Below are positions 33,384 to 45,971 of a stretch of DNA of 64,000 nt, in pieces. The stretch comes from Amphiura filiformis. Taxonomy: Eukaryota > Echinodermata > Ophiuroidea > Amphilepidida > Amphiuridae. Made by a program: the position numbers and the translations under genes. The stretch spans positions 10,302,752-10,366,751 of the forward strand of contig NC_092642.1 in assembly GCF_039555335.1 (NCBI RefSeq), in the 5' to 3' direction. Every line of letters starts with the position of its first letter. Within the stretch, counting starts at the first letter, position 1. Under the pieces are notes generated by a model that was not told where the DNA came from, did no database searches, and saw only the letters and a program-made list of their open reading frames with translations.

Positions 33384-35256
33384 CCGGCACCGCTGTTCGT
33401 CGTGGGCACTTAGTTTTAACTCATAGTCTAAATGCGCGTCGCTTAGGCAGTTTTCCCGCGAAATTTGAAATTCAACTTGCGCTAATTTCGCTGCGCGTAA
33501 ATACAGTCGCATTGTATTTCGCACTATACCGGCCTTTTAGTTCCCATTGTAGGCATAAATATTGATGTACTTTTATAAATAAAATGTTCTCTTTCATATA
33601 ATATTGCTCATTTTTTTCAAAAGTCCAAACAATGTCTTCAAAACATTGTTTTTATTCAGATGTCCCAAAAATACAGATTTGAACTATTTTTTCAGAAATT
33701 GCCAAATATATAAATTAAAAGCCAGTTCCAAATATTTTTCAGCGGAAATCCAGATATACCACATAGTTTTTATTAATAACTATCAATGTCGATATTCACT
33801 CATGCTTTCAAATTTAACGTATCAATTCTATTTTTTGAAATATATGTCTTCTAATTTTGGACTATTTTTTATTCCTTTTTTTCTTTTCAAATTTAAATAT
33901 ACCTTCCAGAAGATGTCCCTGTATTTTGCATTATATCATGATATATTACGATTTTTTTAAATTAAATCAATTGATAACCCCCATATTCTTTTTGTTTACT
34001 ATGTATCCGTCTATTTTTGTTTACAAACATTGAACAGCTGATCCCACAAATCAGCTGATCTTGCTATAGGGCCTACATATCGCATTCGACATAACGCATG
34101 AAGGCCTAGCGCGTACCGGTATTAATCCATGCATACATGGTCAATATGTGCATGATATAAAATCAACATCTCTGATGAATTGAAGGCCATCGATTCTACA
34201 AAGCACGATACCAGCAGGAAGTCACAAAATGATCCAAAAATATAGATCAAGAGGAAGTGTAGTTGTATACGATGAAACTAGCTACAGCATTTAGCAGCAC
34301 AAATGAAATGGGCCAAAATGTAAATGACTGCAGGCCTGCACGGTTTACATTATTTCATAGCTTTTCCACACCCAGCGGACATGCAAATGCCGTCGTATTA
34401 TAAAATAATAAATATAATTATGACTTATATATATTAGTTCATGGGTATACTATTATCATAAATAAAATTGTTAATAGTGATGTGACAATAAACCATTATA
34501 CACTCATCATTTTAAAAAAAGCCGGGGAAAAAAAGAAAATTTATATTATTTAGGCCTATAGGCTAGGCTAGGTCGATGTTGGTATATATTATGCAGAAAC
34601 ATAAAGCTGTTCCTATTTTTACATTTCTATTTTTTTATGAACATTATTTTGTTAAGCATGAATTTTGATAGGCATGTATACAATCGCGCAATCCCCGGCC
34701 CCGCCGAGTGCCTTTCAACAATCACCACGCTAGACGCTCTTTTGCATGTTGAATTTGTGTCCATTTTTGGACCACATTGAGGATGGCTTTACTCGGGTCA
34801 TGGAATTGATATGTAAAATTTTTCTTCGGAATAAATTAAATTTGACCCTATATATTAATTGTATATTGACGAAATTTCTGAAATTCCGCTATTTTTTTAA
34901 AAACCTGTTATTTTAGTTACTAATTTGGCAAGAGTTTAATTTTTACTCAGAAAGTCATGCAGAAATACTGCGAAGTTCGCTGGTGTTTTTAAGAAAAATA
35001 TTACGGCTTCAATAAATCCAGATATATTGTATGGTGCATTTATTACCCTATTTTTGATTTCTTGATGAATTATGTATGTATTCGTTCAAATAGAGCCGTT
35101 ATACTCATGTTTCCGTGCTTGTTTACTTCACGAAATTGCGCTGTGCACGCCGCCATTTCTATAAACAACCGCGCGCACGCGTAAACGACGTGCAATTGAG
35201 ACTAAGCGAACTGAACTAAGTGCCCACTTTAACGTACGCACGAACAGCGGTGCCGG
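33384..35256. mobile_element. 1865-bp CACCG element with CCGG TSD, present only in unit 1
   Basis: The body runs 33388-35252 with inverted ends CACCGCTGTTCGT / ACGAACAGCGGTG and a second shared inverted block GTGGGCACTTAGTT. CCGG flanks both sides. The empty site is preserved in unit 2 as TACCCGGGCAGG (about 38757-38768), which proves a clean insertion. A 4-bp duplication and CAC tips resemble Chapaev/CACTA-type elements. The interior is AT-rich and its longest frame (33604-33960) shows no transposase motif. Confidence 0.88.
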
Positions 35257-35719
35257 GCAGGAAATTCCCTGCCCGGGTACCCGTAATTTCAACAAAAAAT
35301 TCTTTTTTCGGTATCGTAACTCTGGACCTAGAGTTAAATGCTGGGATCATTCATGGTTGACTTACAAAAAAATATATAAAAATTGTGTTTTTTTATGCAA
35401 AGTGATTATTTGTGTTCATGTTATACCGGTACTATACGATGTATTCATAATTTCAATATGGATACAAATTCAATGTATTTTGAAATCATTAATAGAGTAT
35501 AACATGAATACAAATTATTAATTTGCATAATTATTAAAAACACAAACCCTTTTTTTTTGTAAATCAACCATGAATGATTGAAAGGTCCAGAGACACTCTG
35601 AAACAGAAACAGAAAATAAAAGAATTTTTTTAAATTTTGTTACCCTATTTTATTTAATACCCGCCCGAAAAATGCGTCGGGTACCTGGGCACAAATTTAA
35701 TTACCTGAAAATCCCTGGC

Positions 35720-35933
35720 TTAAGGTGGTACTACACCCCTTGATAAATTTGTGACTATTTTTGCATTTTTCTCAATAAATAATAACACACTGGTAACAAA
35801 AGCTATGCATGTATATTATAGGGACAAGGAATCCTTGCCCTTATACATAACTTTTGTTACCAATGCGCAGCTATTTTTTGAGAAAAATGCAAAATTAGTC
35901 ACAAAATTTATCAGGGGTGTAGTACCAGCTTAA
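35720..35933. mobile_element. TTAA-flanked palindromic MITE, unit 1 copy
   Basis: TTAA on each side of a 206-bp body with inverted ends GGTGGTACTACACCCC and GGGGTGTAGTACCAGC. Most of the element is self-complementary (GAGAAAAATGCAAAA and its inverse). TTAA targets suggest a piggyBac- or Kolobok-type parent. The open frame at 35751-35933 exists only within this palindrome. Confidence 0.8.
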
Positions 35934-36000
35934 TGAACACCATTTACTACTTGTATGTAGTACATGATTAACTACAACAATACGATGACATTTCATCAAC

Positions 36001-36336
36001 TTTGAATGTCAGTCAAAGGTCTCATTTCAGGTGTCACATCACTAAAAAGACATATCGATCATGTGATGGCATTTCTTGAATTAATGATTCCCTGCTGGTT
36101 GCTGCCATCAAGTCATTTCCAGTCTATCGACGTCCCATGCCATGGAAGCTAGAGTTCTCGAGTACAACTTTGAATGTCAGTCAAAGGTCTCATTTCAGGT
36201 GTCACATCGCAAAAAAGACATATCGATCATGTGATGGCATTTCTTGAATTAATGATTCCCTACTGGTTGCTGCCATCAAGTCATTTCCAGTCTATCGCCG
36301 TCCCATGCCATGGAAGCTATAGAGTTCTCGAGTAAA
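36001..36336. repeat. Two-copy tandem repeat, period 168 bp (unit 1)
   Basis: TTTGAATGTCAGTCAAAGGT begins at 36001 and again at 36169, each running to GAGTTCTCGAGTA with few differences. Confidence 0.85.
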
Positions 36337-37225
36337 TCATTCTTGAATGCTCCCGTTGAATTTCCATGCTGTTCCCCTCTTTTCATGTTATTTATATCAT
36401 GTGCATTTGCACCCCATTCATGCCATTTGCTCCTATTTGCTCAGCATGTGTAAGTAATGCTTTGATCACTACTACTACATGTACATGTAGTTAGCACTGA
36501 CTGGTCTAGTCTAGTTGATGTACTTCACCATCAGTTTTATCATGGTCTTATTCAGAATCTTGTATACTGATCTTGTATAGACTGATAATACGTCCTTCAC
36601 TTACACAGGATCGGCTACATACATTTACATGTATAAATGTAAATGGTACCAGTAGTCCATGTTGCAAATCATGAAATTGCAATGCATATTGAACATGTAT
36701 CCAGTTGATGAACAGGCTTCTGACGAGCAAATGCATAGAGAAGAACTAAGATATACATCAGTGCTGTCGTCCAGTTCTGCACTCATGCACTGAACACAGC
36801 ATACACGTCGTAATCATACGCCCGATTTGTGAAGTTTTCCAACTTCAGTTGGTTCCTGAGGATGACTAAACTGAAGCAAACTGACCTCTGAAGCTAAAGA
36901 AACGAATAGTTACATATCGTCCTGGGTGTATCGCATGCATGTACAACTATCTCACCGGCTCATCATCTGCCAACATCAACAACGTACCGGTACATGGCGT
37001 AACGTAAATGTTATGGCTCAATCCCATGATGCAATGCACGCATTTAACCTAAAATCAACGGGAATAAATGTCCAGATCTAGACTTTTATTCGAAAATCAT
37101 GAAATTTTACCCGAAAGACGCCGAATTTCGCTTAACTATTTCAGATTATGATTTGTATGTACAACCATTGCGTACATGTAAAAAACCAGACTTTGAGCTA
37201 GTTTGACCGAAATTGAGGGCGTTCT

Positions 37226-37248
37226 ATGCGCGATCTCTGATGCGCGAT
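37226..37248. other. Excision footprint: two 9-bp TSD copies around CTCTG
   Basis: ATGCGCGAT (37226-37234), CTCTG (37235-37239), ATGCGCGAT (37240-37248). At the same place in unit 2 the two ATGCGCGAT copies flank a 373-bp element ending in CCTCTG. Unit 1 thus keeps the duplication plus the last five bases of the element, as expected from imprecise excision. Confidence 0.8.
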
Positions 37249-39229
37249 ATCTCTCATTGCCCCTTTAACAACACAAAATGTTGCAGTCAAAATGCCACTT
37301 AGATTTTTAATTATTTTGAATTTTGGCGCACTGAAAGCAGAGATTATAGATTCATTGGTGCAAACAGATGCATATTTAGACCATGCACCAGATACAGCTT
37401 TTGCAAGTGTGAAAGTCTTACCGTTTTAAAATTTAAGGACGTTTTGTGCATAATTTTGACATTTTTTTACTAAAACGTCGATTTCTCAGAGTTATATATA
37501 TTGCGCGATTTTTGTGACAAGATAACTGAAAAATATGCAAGCAAAGGGTAAACTTTTTGCACTATCCTTTAGACTACATCAAAGTCTAGGGAAGGTTTTT
37601 TTCATTTTTTCAAAATATTTGTTTTAAGCAAAAATATACACCATTATGTGCAATTTTTAGCTTAATAGAGTGACAAAATGGCTTTTTTCACATGTTTTTT
37701 TCAATATTTCGAAAAAGAGACAAATTTCAAAAAAATAAAAAAACCTTCCCTAAGTTCATGTCTCTTCTTCATGAAAAGCTAACTGAATTTTTTTTACTCC
37801 GAACGGATTTTTTTCTAAGTTGTCACAAAAAAATTGGGGTAAAAAAGTGAATTTTTGTGATTTTTTCAAAAACTTGAGATTTTTGAAAGATTCCTTGACT
37901 CATTTCCTTTCCAAAAATGTATAGTTTTATATACTTTGGACATACAATTCAGAAATAATGAAGCTCGAAAAGGTCCATGTTCTCTCCCATTACTCTGCCC
38001 TTGTATGGGGATTTGCCTAGTTAACGTCGCTGTGTGAAAAATAACCGGCCGATATTAAAAGTACTCTTCTAAAATTCTAGAAAATATAGTTTTGTAACAT
38101 GTCCTAAATTTTTAGCTAATTTAGATGTTTGGAAATATGCGTACTTTGGTGTTTTAGTGTATGTTATAGGTAATAGTACATTGCCTAGTTAACGTCGCTG
38201 TGTGAAAAATAACCGGCCAATATTAAAAGTACTCTTCTAAAATTCTAGAAAATATAGTTTTGTAACATGTCCTAAATTTTTAGCTAATTTAGATGTTTGG
38301 AAATATTCGTACTTTGGTGTTTTAGGAAGGATATGTAAACGACAGATAACACCAAAAATATGAAGAAATTATTTCCAAACCGTGTTAAGTCAACAATTAT
38401 TATGTTGCTCATTTTCAAGAATGCTGGTTAACAAAAAGCAGGCCATTGTCTCATTTCGTGAACAAAGGTCCACATACCATTGTTTCCTTGCGTTTCCTTT
38501 ATAATCGGTTACCCAACGGAAGCTATAAATACCAGCTCATTGCGATACCGCACATATAAAACAGACACATGTGCACAACCAGGGAAGATCTGATTTAATC
38601 AGTTGAGCTGTTTTCAATGAGTGTTATCTTGGTTTAATAGCTTTTAATGGGGTTTAAGTCCTGCAAAGGTCGAGGTGAATTCTACTGTAGACATGACTGC
38701 ATCATGATTTATCCTGCCAAAACTACTGCTCGCGTGTGCCCGCCCAAGATTACATTACCCGGGCAGGAAATTCCCTGCCCAGGTACCCGTAATTTCAACA
38801 AAAAATTCTTTTTTCGGTATCGTAACTCTGGACCTAGAGTTAAATGCTGGGATCATTCATGGTTGACTTACAAAAAAAAATATATAAAAATTGTGTTTTT
38901 TTATGCAAAGTGATTATTTGTGTTCATGTTATACCGGTACTATACGATGTATTCATAATTTCAATATGGATACAAATTCAATGTATTTTGAAATCATTAA
39001 TAGAGTATAACATGAATACAAATTATTAATTTGCATAATTATTAAAAACACAAACCCTTTTTTTTTGTAAATCAACCATGAATGATTGAAAGGTCCAGAG
39101 ACACTCTGAAACAGAAACAGAAAATAAAAGAATTTTTTTTAAATTTTGGTTACCCTATTTTATTTAATACCCGCCCGAAAAATGCGTCGGGTACCTGGGC
39201 ACAAATTTAATTACCTGAAAATCCCTGGC

Positions 39230-39444
39230 TTAAGGTGGTACTACACCCCTTGATAAATTTGTGACTATTTTTGCATTTTTCTCAATAAATAATAACACAC
39301 TGGTAACAAAAGCTATGCATGTATATTATAGGGACAAGGAATCCTTGCCCTTATACATAACTTTTGTTACCAATGCGCAGCTATTTTTTGAGAAAAATGC
39401 AAAATTAGTCACAAAATTTATCAGGGGGTGTAGTACCAGCTTAA
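39230..39444. mobile_element. TTAA-flanked palindromic MITE, unit 2 copy
   Basis: Duplicate of 35720-35933 carried by the segmental duplication, with TTAA on both sides. Confidence 0.8.
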
Positions 39445-39511
39445 TGAACACCATTTACTACTTGTATGTAGTACATGATTAACTACAACAATACGATGAC
39501 ATTTCATCAAC

Positions 39512-39843
39512 TTTGAATGTCAGTCAAAGGTCTCATTTCAGGTGTCACATCACTAAAAAGACATATCGATCATGTGATGGCATTTCTTGAATTAATGATT
39601 CCCTGCTGGTTGCTGCCATCAAGTCATTTCCAGTCTATCGACGTCCCATGCCATGGAAGCTAGAGTTCTCGAGTACAACTTTGAATGTCAGTCAAAGGTC
39701 TCATTTCAGGTGTCACATCGCAAAAAGACATATCGATCATGTGATGGCATTTCTTGAATTAATGATTCCCTACTGGTTGCTGCCATCAAGTCATTTCCAG
39801 TCTATCGCCGTCCCATGCCATGGAAGCTATAGAGTTCTCGAGT
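39512..39843. repeat. Two-copy tandem repeat, period 168 bp (unit 2)
   Basis: Duplicate of 36001-36336; units start at 39512 and 39680. Confidence 0.85.
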
Positions 39844-40735
39844 AAATCATTCTTGAATGCTCCTGTTGAATTTCCATGCTGTTCCCCTCTTTTCATGTTA
39901 TTTATATCATGTGCATTTGCACCCCATTCATGCCATTTGCTCCTATTTGCTCAGCATGTGTAAGTAATGCTTTGATCACTACTACTACATGTACATGTAG
40001 TTAGCACTGACTGGTCTAGTCTAGTTGATGTACTTCACCATCAGTTTTATCATGGTCTTATTCAGAATCTTGTATACTGATCTTGTATAGACTGATAATA
40101 CGTCCTTCACTTACACAGGATCGGCTACATACATTTACATGTATAAATGTAAATGGTACCAGTAGTCCATGTTGCAAATCATGAAATTGCAATGCATATT
40201 GAACATGTATCCAGTTGATGAACAGGCTTCTGACGAGCAAATGCATAGAGAAGAACTAAGATATACATCAGTGCTGTCGTCCAGTTCTGCACTCATGCAC
40301 TGAACACAGCATACACGTCGTAATCATACGCCCGATTTGTGAAGTTTTCCAACTTCAGTTGGTTCCTGAGGATGACTAAACTGAAGCAAACTGACCTCTG
40401 AAGCTAAAGAAACGAATAGTTACATATCGTCCTGGGTGTATCGCATGCATGTACAACTATCTCACCGGCTCATCATCTGCCAACATCAACAACGTACCGG
40501 TACATGGCGTAACGTAAATGTTATGGCTCAATCCCATGATGCAATGCACGCATTTAACCTAAAATCAACGGGAATAAATGTCCAGATCTAGACTTTTATT
40601 CGAAAATCATGAAATTTTACCCGAAAGACGCCGAATTTCGCTTAACTATTTCAGATTATGATTTGTATGTACAACCATTGCGTACATGTAAAAAACCAGA
40701 CTTTGAGCTAGTTTGACCGAAATTGAGGGCGTTCT

Positions 40736-41126
40736 ATGCGCGATCAGAGGAGGCTTAAAGGCATTCCTACAATGCACTATGATTGGGAAATTTGATCAAT
40801 ATAACCTAATTTTAAAGGCAAAGTCCCCATTGCCACACACACAAAATGGTCATTTTAAAACTGCAGCCAACGAGCTAATAGTTGAGACTTAGGACTGATA
40901 TTTAATTTTCTTACAGGAAACATTCATATTGTCCCACTGCATTAATTTTATTCCTAAGTCTCGATGTTATGAATGTTAAATAATAGGATGAAAACACCAG
41001 ATATTTGCACACAATTCCAATGCAAGGCATGATCAACTGTACCATATGTGTACAAAAGCCAGACATACAAGGTCAGAAACCCCATTGGGTTGTGGGAATG
41101 TCTTTAAACATCCTCTGATGCGCGAT
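40736..41126. mobile_element. 373-bp element with 9-bp TSD (CAGAGGATG family, copy 2)
   Basis: The body runs 40745-41117 with inverted ends CAGAGGAGGCTTAAAGGCAT and ATGTCTTTAAACATCCTCTG, flanked by ATGCGCGAT at 40736-40744 and 41118-41126. The length and tips match the 21300-21671 element. It encodes no protein. Confidence 0.88.
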
Positions 41127-41863
41127 ATCTCTCATTGCCCCTTTAACAACACAAAATGTTGCAGTCAAAATGCCACTTAGATTTTTAATTATTTTGAATT
41201 TTGGCGCACTGAAAGCAGAGATTATAGATTCATTGGTGCAAACAGATGCATATTTAGACCATGCACCAGATACAGCTTTTGCAAGTGTGAAAGTCTTACC
41301 GTTTTAAAATTTAAGGACGTTTTGTGCATAATTTTGACATTTTTTTACTAAAACGTCGATTTCTCAGAGTTATATATATTGCGCGATTTTTGTGACAAGA
41401 TAACTGAAAAATATGCAAGCAAAGGGTAAACTTTTTGCACTATCCTTTAGACTACATCAAAGTCTAGGGAAGGTTTTTTTCATTTTTTCAAAATATTTGT
41501 TTTACGCAAAAATATACACCATTATGTGCAATTTTTAGCTTAATAGAGTGACAAAATGGCTTTTTTCACATGTTTTTTTCAATATTTCGAAAAAAGAGAC
41601 AAATTTCAAAAAAATAAAAAAAACCTTCCCTAAGTTCATGTCTCTTCTTCATGAAAAGCTAACTGAATTTTTTTTACTCCGAACGGATTTTTTTCTAAGT
41701 TGTCACAAAAAAATTGGTGTGATTTTTTCAAAAACTTGAGATTTTGAAAGATTCCTTGACTCATTTCCTTTCCAAAAATGTATAGTTTTATATACTTTGG
41801 ACATACAATTCAGAAATAATGAAGCTCGAAAAGGTCCATGTTCTCTCCCATTACTCTGCCCTT

Positions 41864-42843
41864 AACAGTATCGTGTTGTATATAGCTTACAGTATATTAA
41901 ATGCAGTAATCAAAATCAATCAACCTTTGAAAATACAATACTTGAAATTACATATAAGTTCACACATTTTTTCGCATTGTTATCAATCCGTTTTCATGAA
42001 TTTGAATTTCGATGTATTTTGAGCAATTTACCGGTGCTAATTATGTTTCCAACAGCGTCAACGTATTTCTTCAACATTTTCACCACACAAAAGTCATGTA
42101 CCTTAATTAACAATACCTTCTCCAAATTATTCCATGATATATTACGATTCTAAACAAACTTTTTCAAGAAGGAAGTATTGGTACCTTAGTATGACAGTAT
42201 TATAACAAATGCATACATATGTGACTGGACACTACGAAGGAGCCGTAAACTAGGCAAATTGTATTCTGAGTGACAGTTTAAAATGTGCGTGACGGTCGTA
42301 TTCATAGGGACATCAATATGATGCGACAAGTATCTCATCAAACACTGTTTAAACCAATCAATAATCCTATTGCTGAAGAGGATAATATAGAATCTTTAAA
42401 TAGTTCTTGTCTTTGTTTGCTTTGGCTAAATCCTGTTCAAGTGGTGGATAACAAAGCATTGTATTTTGTTACGAGTCGTACTTGACTCAAGGCCAAAATC
42501 ACCTTTTACCCGAACTCACACGAATGCACAACACAAATACACTGTTTAATTAAGCTAACAAAATCCAAGTCTTTAATTGAAAGCACGTTATTATTGATAC
42601 AATATATGACAACAAATGTACATACACAATAATCAAATATAATCACTCTTTATCTATTTTGTACTTAGCCAGCATTCTTCTTCTTGGCAATCATAAAGTT
42701 CTTGCAATGTTCTGGACGACTGATGTAATATATCCTTATTCACTTGTCCTGCGAAAATCAGCGAAGTCCTTTGTACACTTGCATTGATAAATCCTTGCAT
42801 ATAAAATCCTCATACGAAAATGGTGTTACTTTCTCCCAAGTAC
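41864..42843. other. Gene-free stretch after the duplication
   Basis: Short frames only. No domain or splice structure was recognised. Confidence 0.4.
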
Positions 42844-42990
42844 TAAACTCCTTGCGTCGTTCTGTAAACACATTTATAACTCCTTGCGCAGTTCTCCAAA
42901 TGTTAACTCCTTGCGCTGTTCTCCAATGCTAAACTCCTTGCGCAGTTCTCCAAATATCTTTACTCCTTGCGCTGCTTTCTCCAAACTTGG
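42844..42990. repeat. Minisatellite, about five units of AACTCCTTGCGCAGTTCTCC
   Basis: Units of about 30 bp (AACTCCTTGCGC, CAG or CTG, TTCTCCAAAT) repeat in the same orientation. Overlapping frames (42744-43200) are by-products. Confidence 0.75.
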
Positions 42991-45131
42991 TGCTATTTCC
43001 ACCTTTCACACAATATCTTCACGAAGCAGGACTGCGATGCAGTTGTCCCCACTTATTTTGACAGTTGTGTTGAATCAAAATACCAGACTTCAGCAAGTCG
43101 ACAGAAGAATATATTTCCTTTCTTGGAAGAAGTACGTTCTTTGACGTATTCTAGATCTTCTCCGACAACACTGGCAAATAGTAGTACTTTGACTACATAA
43201 AATATTTCTGGTTTGCAATTTCCTTTCTTTGAAGGAATTGGACTGTAAGCATATTAGCTAGCTAGCCCACATCAACACTATCAACTGTGACAATAATTGT
43301 GTTTACATTTTCTTATATATCAAGCCTGGGAAAAACCCCAAATATTAATAGCCCGTGTCATCTTGGAAATTCCCAAGCCTTAATTATAACATTAACCTTT
43401 CTCATTACATCACTTCCTGAGGGGAATCCCATTACATCACTTTCCTTTACAACCTCAGGGGTTTCCAAATATTCCAAATTAGATATGATTCAACTTGTTT
43501 TGCTCAATTTGAGAGGGGAATTCCCCAAAATGTCATCACTCATGTAACTTTGTAAACAAAGATAAATCATCAAATTAAATTACTCAGGGAACATCACAAT
43601 TTTATCTAGATATGTATAACCAACAATTAACAATGAGAGGACATTCCTGAACCTCGTTGACTTGGGGATGATTTGAAATGACCGCCAATTATGACTGTTT
43701 GATATTCATTACCAGAAATGTGGAAAAAGAGACACATGTAGAACCGAAAAAAGTACAGAGTTCAACAAACCATAACCCCGCTTCTGGATATCGTTTGAAG
43801 TCAAATGATATACTATTTTAAAGCTTATGATAATTTTCTAAACACGAAATAAAACAAAATTGACCTAATTAAACTATTTTCATTCTTCACAACCACCCAT
43901 GATGGGAACTTCCGATTAACACCACTATTGCGTAACAATATCGATAATTATGCCCATTCATTCATTCAATTTATTTATATCCTCTCCGATTGCGATCAAT
44001 GTTCATCATCCACTTGAATGAGCTTTGATCTGATTTTACTTCTTCACAGGGTTACCAAACCCGTGAGTTTGTAGCCAATTGGGCAACTTTTAGTTTTAAA
44101 GATTTTCCCCGCGACTTCTGACAATACCTGTCCCATAGAAACCAATGGTTAAGAAAACAATTGGGCAACTTTTCAACATTGGCTCCCGCAACTTCGGTAG
44201 TTTACTATCTGGCACAGAAATCAATGGTAAAAGATAAAAATTGGGCGACTTTTCGATTATTTGACCCGCAGTTCGAGCTGAATTGTTCTTTTTCAAGTTC
44301 TTTACTTTGAAGGTCGTGCATATTATACAGGTCTTTTGGTTTGGCCATCGTTTCAGTATCATTAGGCCTCAGTTATTATTATTTGTTTTACAATAATTTT
44401 AACATGTAAGACGCCGCGATTCTGCATGCTTCGAAAAAACTAAACATCATGTGTCAAATTTCTCAACATTGGTCAATGATGATGTTTAATTTCTAAACAT
44501 CTGACATCCATATTCTAAACATAAGGTTTCTAAACACATTCTTGCCAGTTTGCCACCACTTTCTAACCACTGTTTTTACAGTGTATACAACATATAGTGT
44601 GTAATAATAATATCATTGCTCTACAAGGCCTATCGTGCTTAAATATAAACATTTTGATCTAGTGTCTGGTCTTTTGGTGGATTTGAGCCTCACCTCATAC
44701 CGACAGACGGCTGCCAAAAATTGATACGCGAGGAAAGAATCGCAATTTCAACAGATGACCATCTTAACTTTTGTCTTGTCTTGCTTTGTCTTATCTTGTT
44801 TGTAACTTTGAAATAAAACGAAGACCAGGAAAGTATTGCAACGAAGAGCCGTTGCCACGGCTCCGTTAATGCCCCTCGGTTAAAACGTGAACACCGTGTA
44901 AGTTGATTTTTAATGATTATGATATTAAAATATATAGTTTAGATCAAAAACCTAAATTTAGATAGTAAACACAGGCCTTTGGGATTAAAGAAATATGTTG
45001 ACATAAATACTGTGATTTTTCAATAACTTTTTTTTTCCACGTGCATTTGCGGAAACATCAACACTATTTGCGAGTTGTATCACCTTTATTTTATTTTACT
45101 CACTTGGTTATTTCCAGTTGGATTTGGTACA
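42991..45131. other. Gene-free stretch with one iterated-word repeat
   Basis: CTAAACAT-type words repeat at about 44440-44570 and end in TTTTTACAGTGTA, the inverse of the 28108 start. Elsewhere only short frames were seen. Confidence 0.4.
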
Positions 45132-45134
45132 ATT

Positions 45135-45735
45135 GCTGAATAAGGTGCAACTATAGCCTTGCCTTCTGAACTGAAAATGACACTCTGAATAAGGTGCAAC
45201 TATAACCTTGCCTTCTGAACTGAAAATGACACTGACGTATTCAGTCGTATTCAGTCCATTAGAAGTATTACAGTTGACACTGACGCATTCCACCACTGAC
45301 ATATTATCAATGCTATTGCCACTGACGTATTCGCCTATTATTATGGTATTATCGTATGACACTGACGCATTCGCCTACTATGTGGATTATCGCATTGTAC
45401 ACTGACGCATTCGCACACTTTGTGGTATTGTTGCATTGCTACTGACGCATTCGCCCACTATGTGGTAATATCGCGTTGACACTGACGTATTCGCCTACAA
45501 TGTGATATTATCGCATTGACACTGGCGCATTCGCCTACTTTGTGGATTATCGCATTGTACACTGACGCATTCGCACACTTTGTGGTATTGTTGCATTGCT
45601 ACTGACGCATTCGCCCACTATGTGGTATTATCGCATTGACACTGACGTATTCGCCTAAACTATATGTGGTATTATCGCATTGACACTGACGTATTCGCCT
45701 AAACTATGTGATATTATCGCATTGTCACTGATATA
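45135..45735. repeat. Minisatellite of CACTGACGCATTCGCC units, about 40 bp, with higher-order structure
   Basis: About twelve units of CACTGACGYATTCGCCTACT followed by ATGTGGTATTATCGCATTG. A four-unit block of about 160 bp starting near 45381 recurs near 45541. The left edge has a separate direct repeat of TGAATAAGGTGCAACTATA. Confidence 0.85.
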
Positions 45736-45971
45736 CATATAACAGCTTCGCAGCTAGGGCAAGTAAGAAAGTGTGAACTCATGGGTCGGAGATTTTGCAT
45801 GTGCTTCATTGTATTTGGTCTGTAGGCTTTGTCCTTCATTTTTAGGAACATACATGCAGCAACCCAAATGTTTCGAACACATGTTTCCAGTGGGACCACA
45901 ATATAACAGCCCCGCAGGGCAAGTAAGAAAGTGTGTCAGAGATTTCGTATGTGGTTCATAATTGTATTTGT

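Larger units (their letters stand above)
32629..38002. repeat. Tandem segmental duplication, unit 1 (5.37 kb)
   Basis: Starts GTATGGGGATTTGCC inside repeat R and ends CATTACTCTGCCCTT, where unit 2 starts immediately. Unit 1 differs from unit 2 by the 1.87-kb element at 33388-35252, a 5-bp footprint instead of the 373-bp element at 37235, and a few small indels and substitutions. Confidence 0.9.
38003..41863. repeat. Tandem segmental duplication, unit 2 (3.86 kb)
   Basis: Almost identical to 32629-38002, beginning GTATGGGGATTTGCC directly after unit 1 and ending CTCTGCCCTT. It lacks the CACCG element, holds the 373-bp element at 40745, and has a small deletion near 41715. It includes a 5'-truncated copy of repeat R (38003-38708). 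Confidence 0.9.

Noticed and set aside
33604-33960. 118-codon frame as a transposase of the CACCG element
   Set aside because: Phe/Tyr/Lys-rich, AT-driven composition without DDE/D or other transposase motifs.
36860-36915. CTGAGGA followed by GAAACG, resembling a hammerhead core
   Set aside because: The intervening sequence cannot form a stem II next to the core, and the same holds for the duplicate at 40360-40415.
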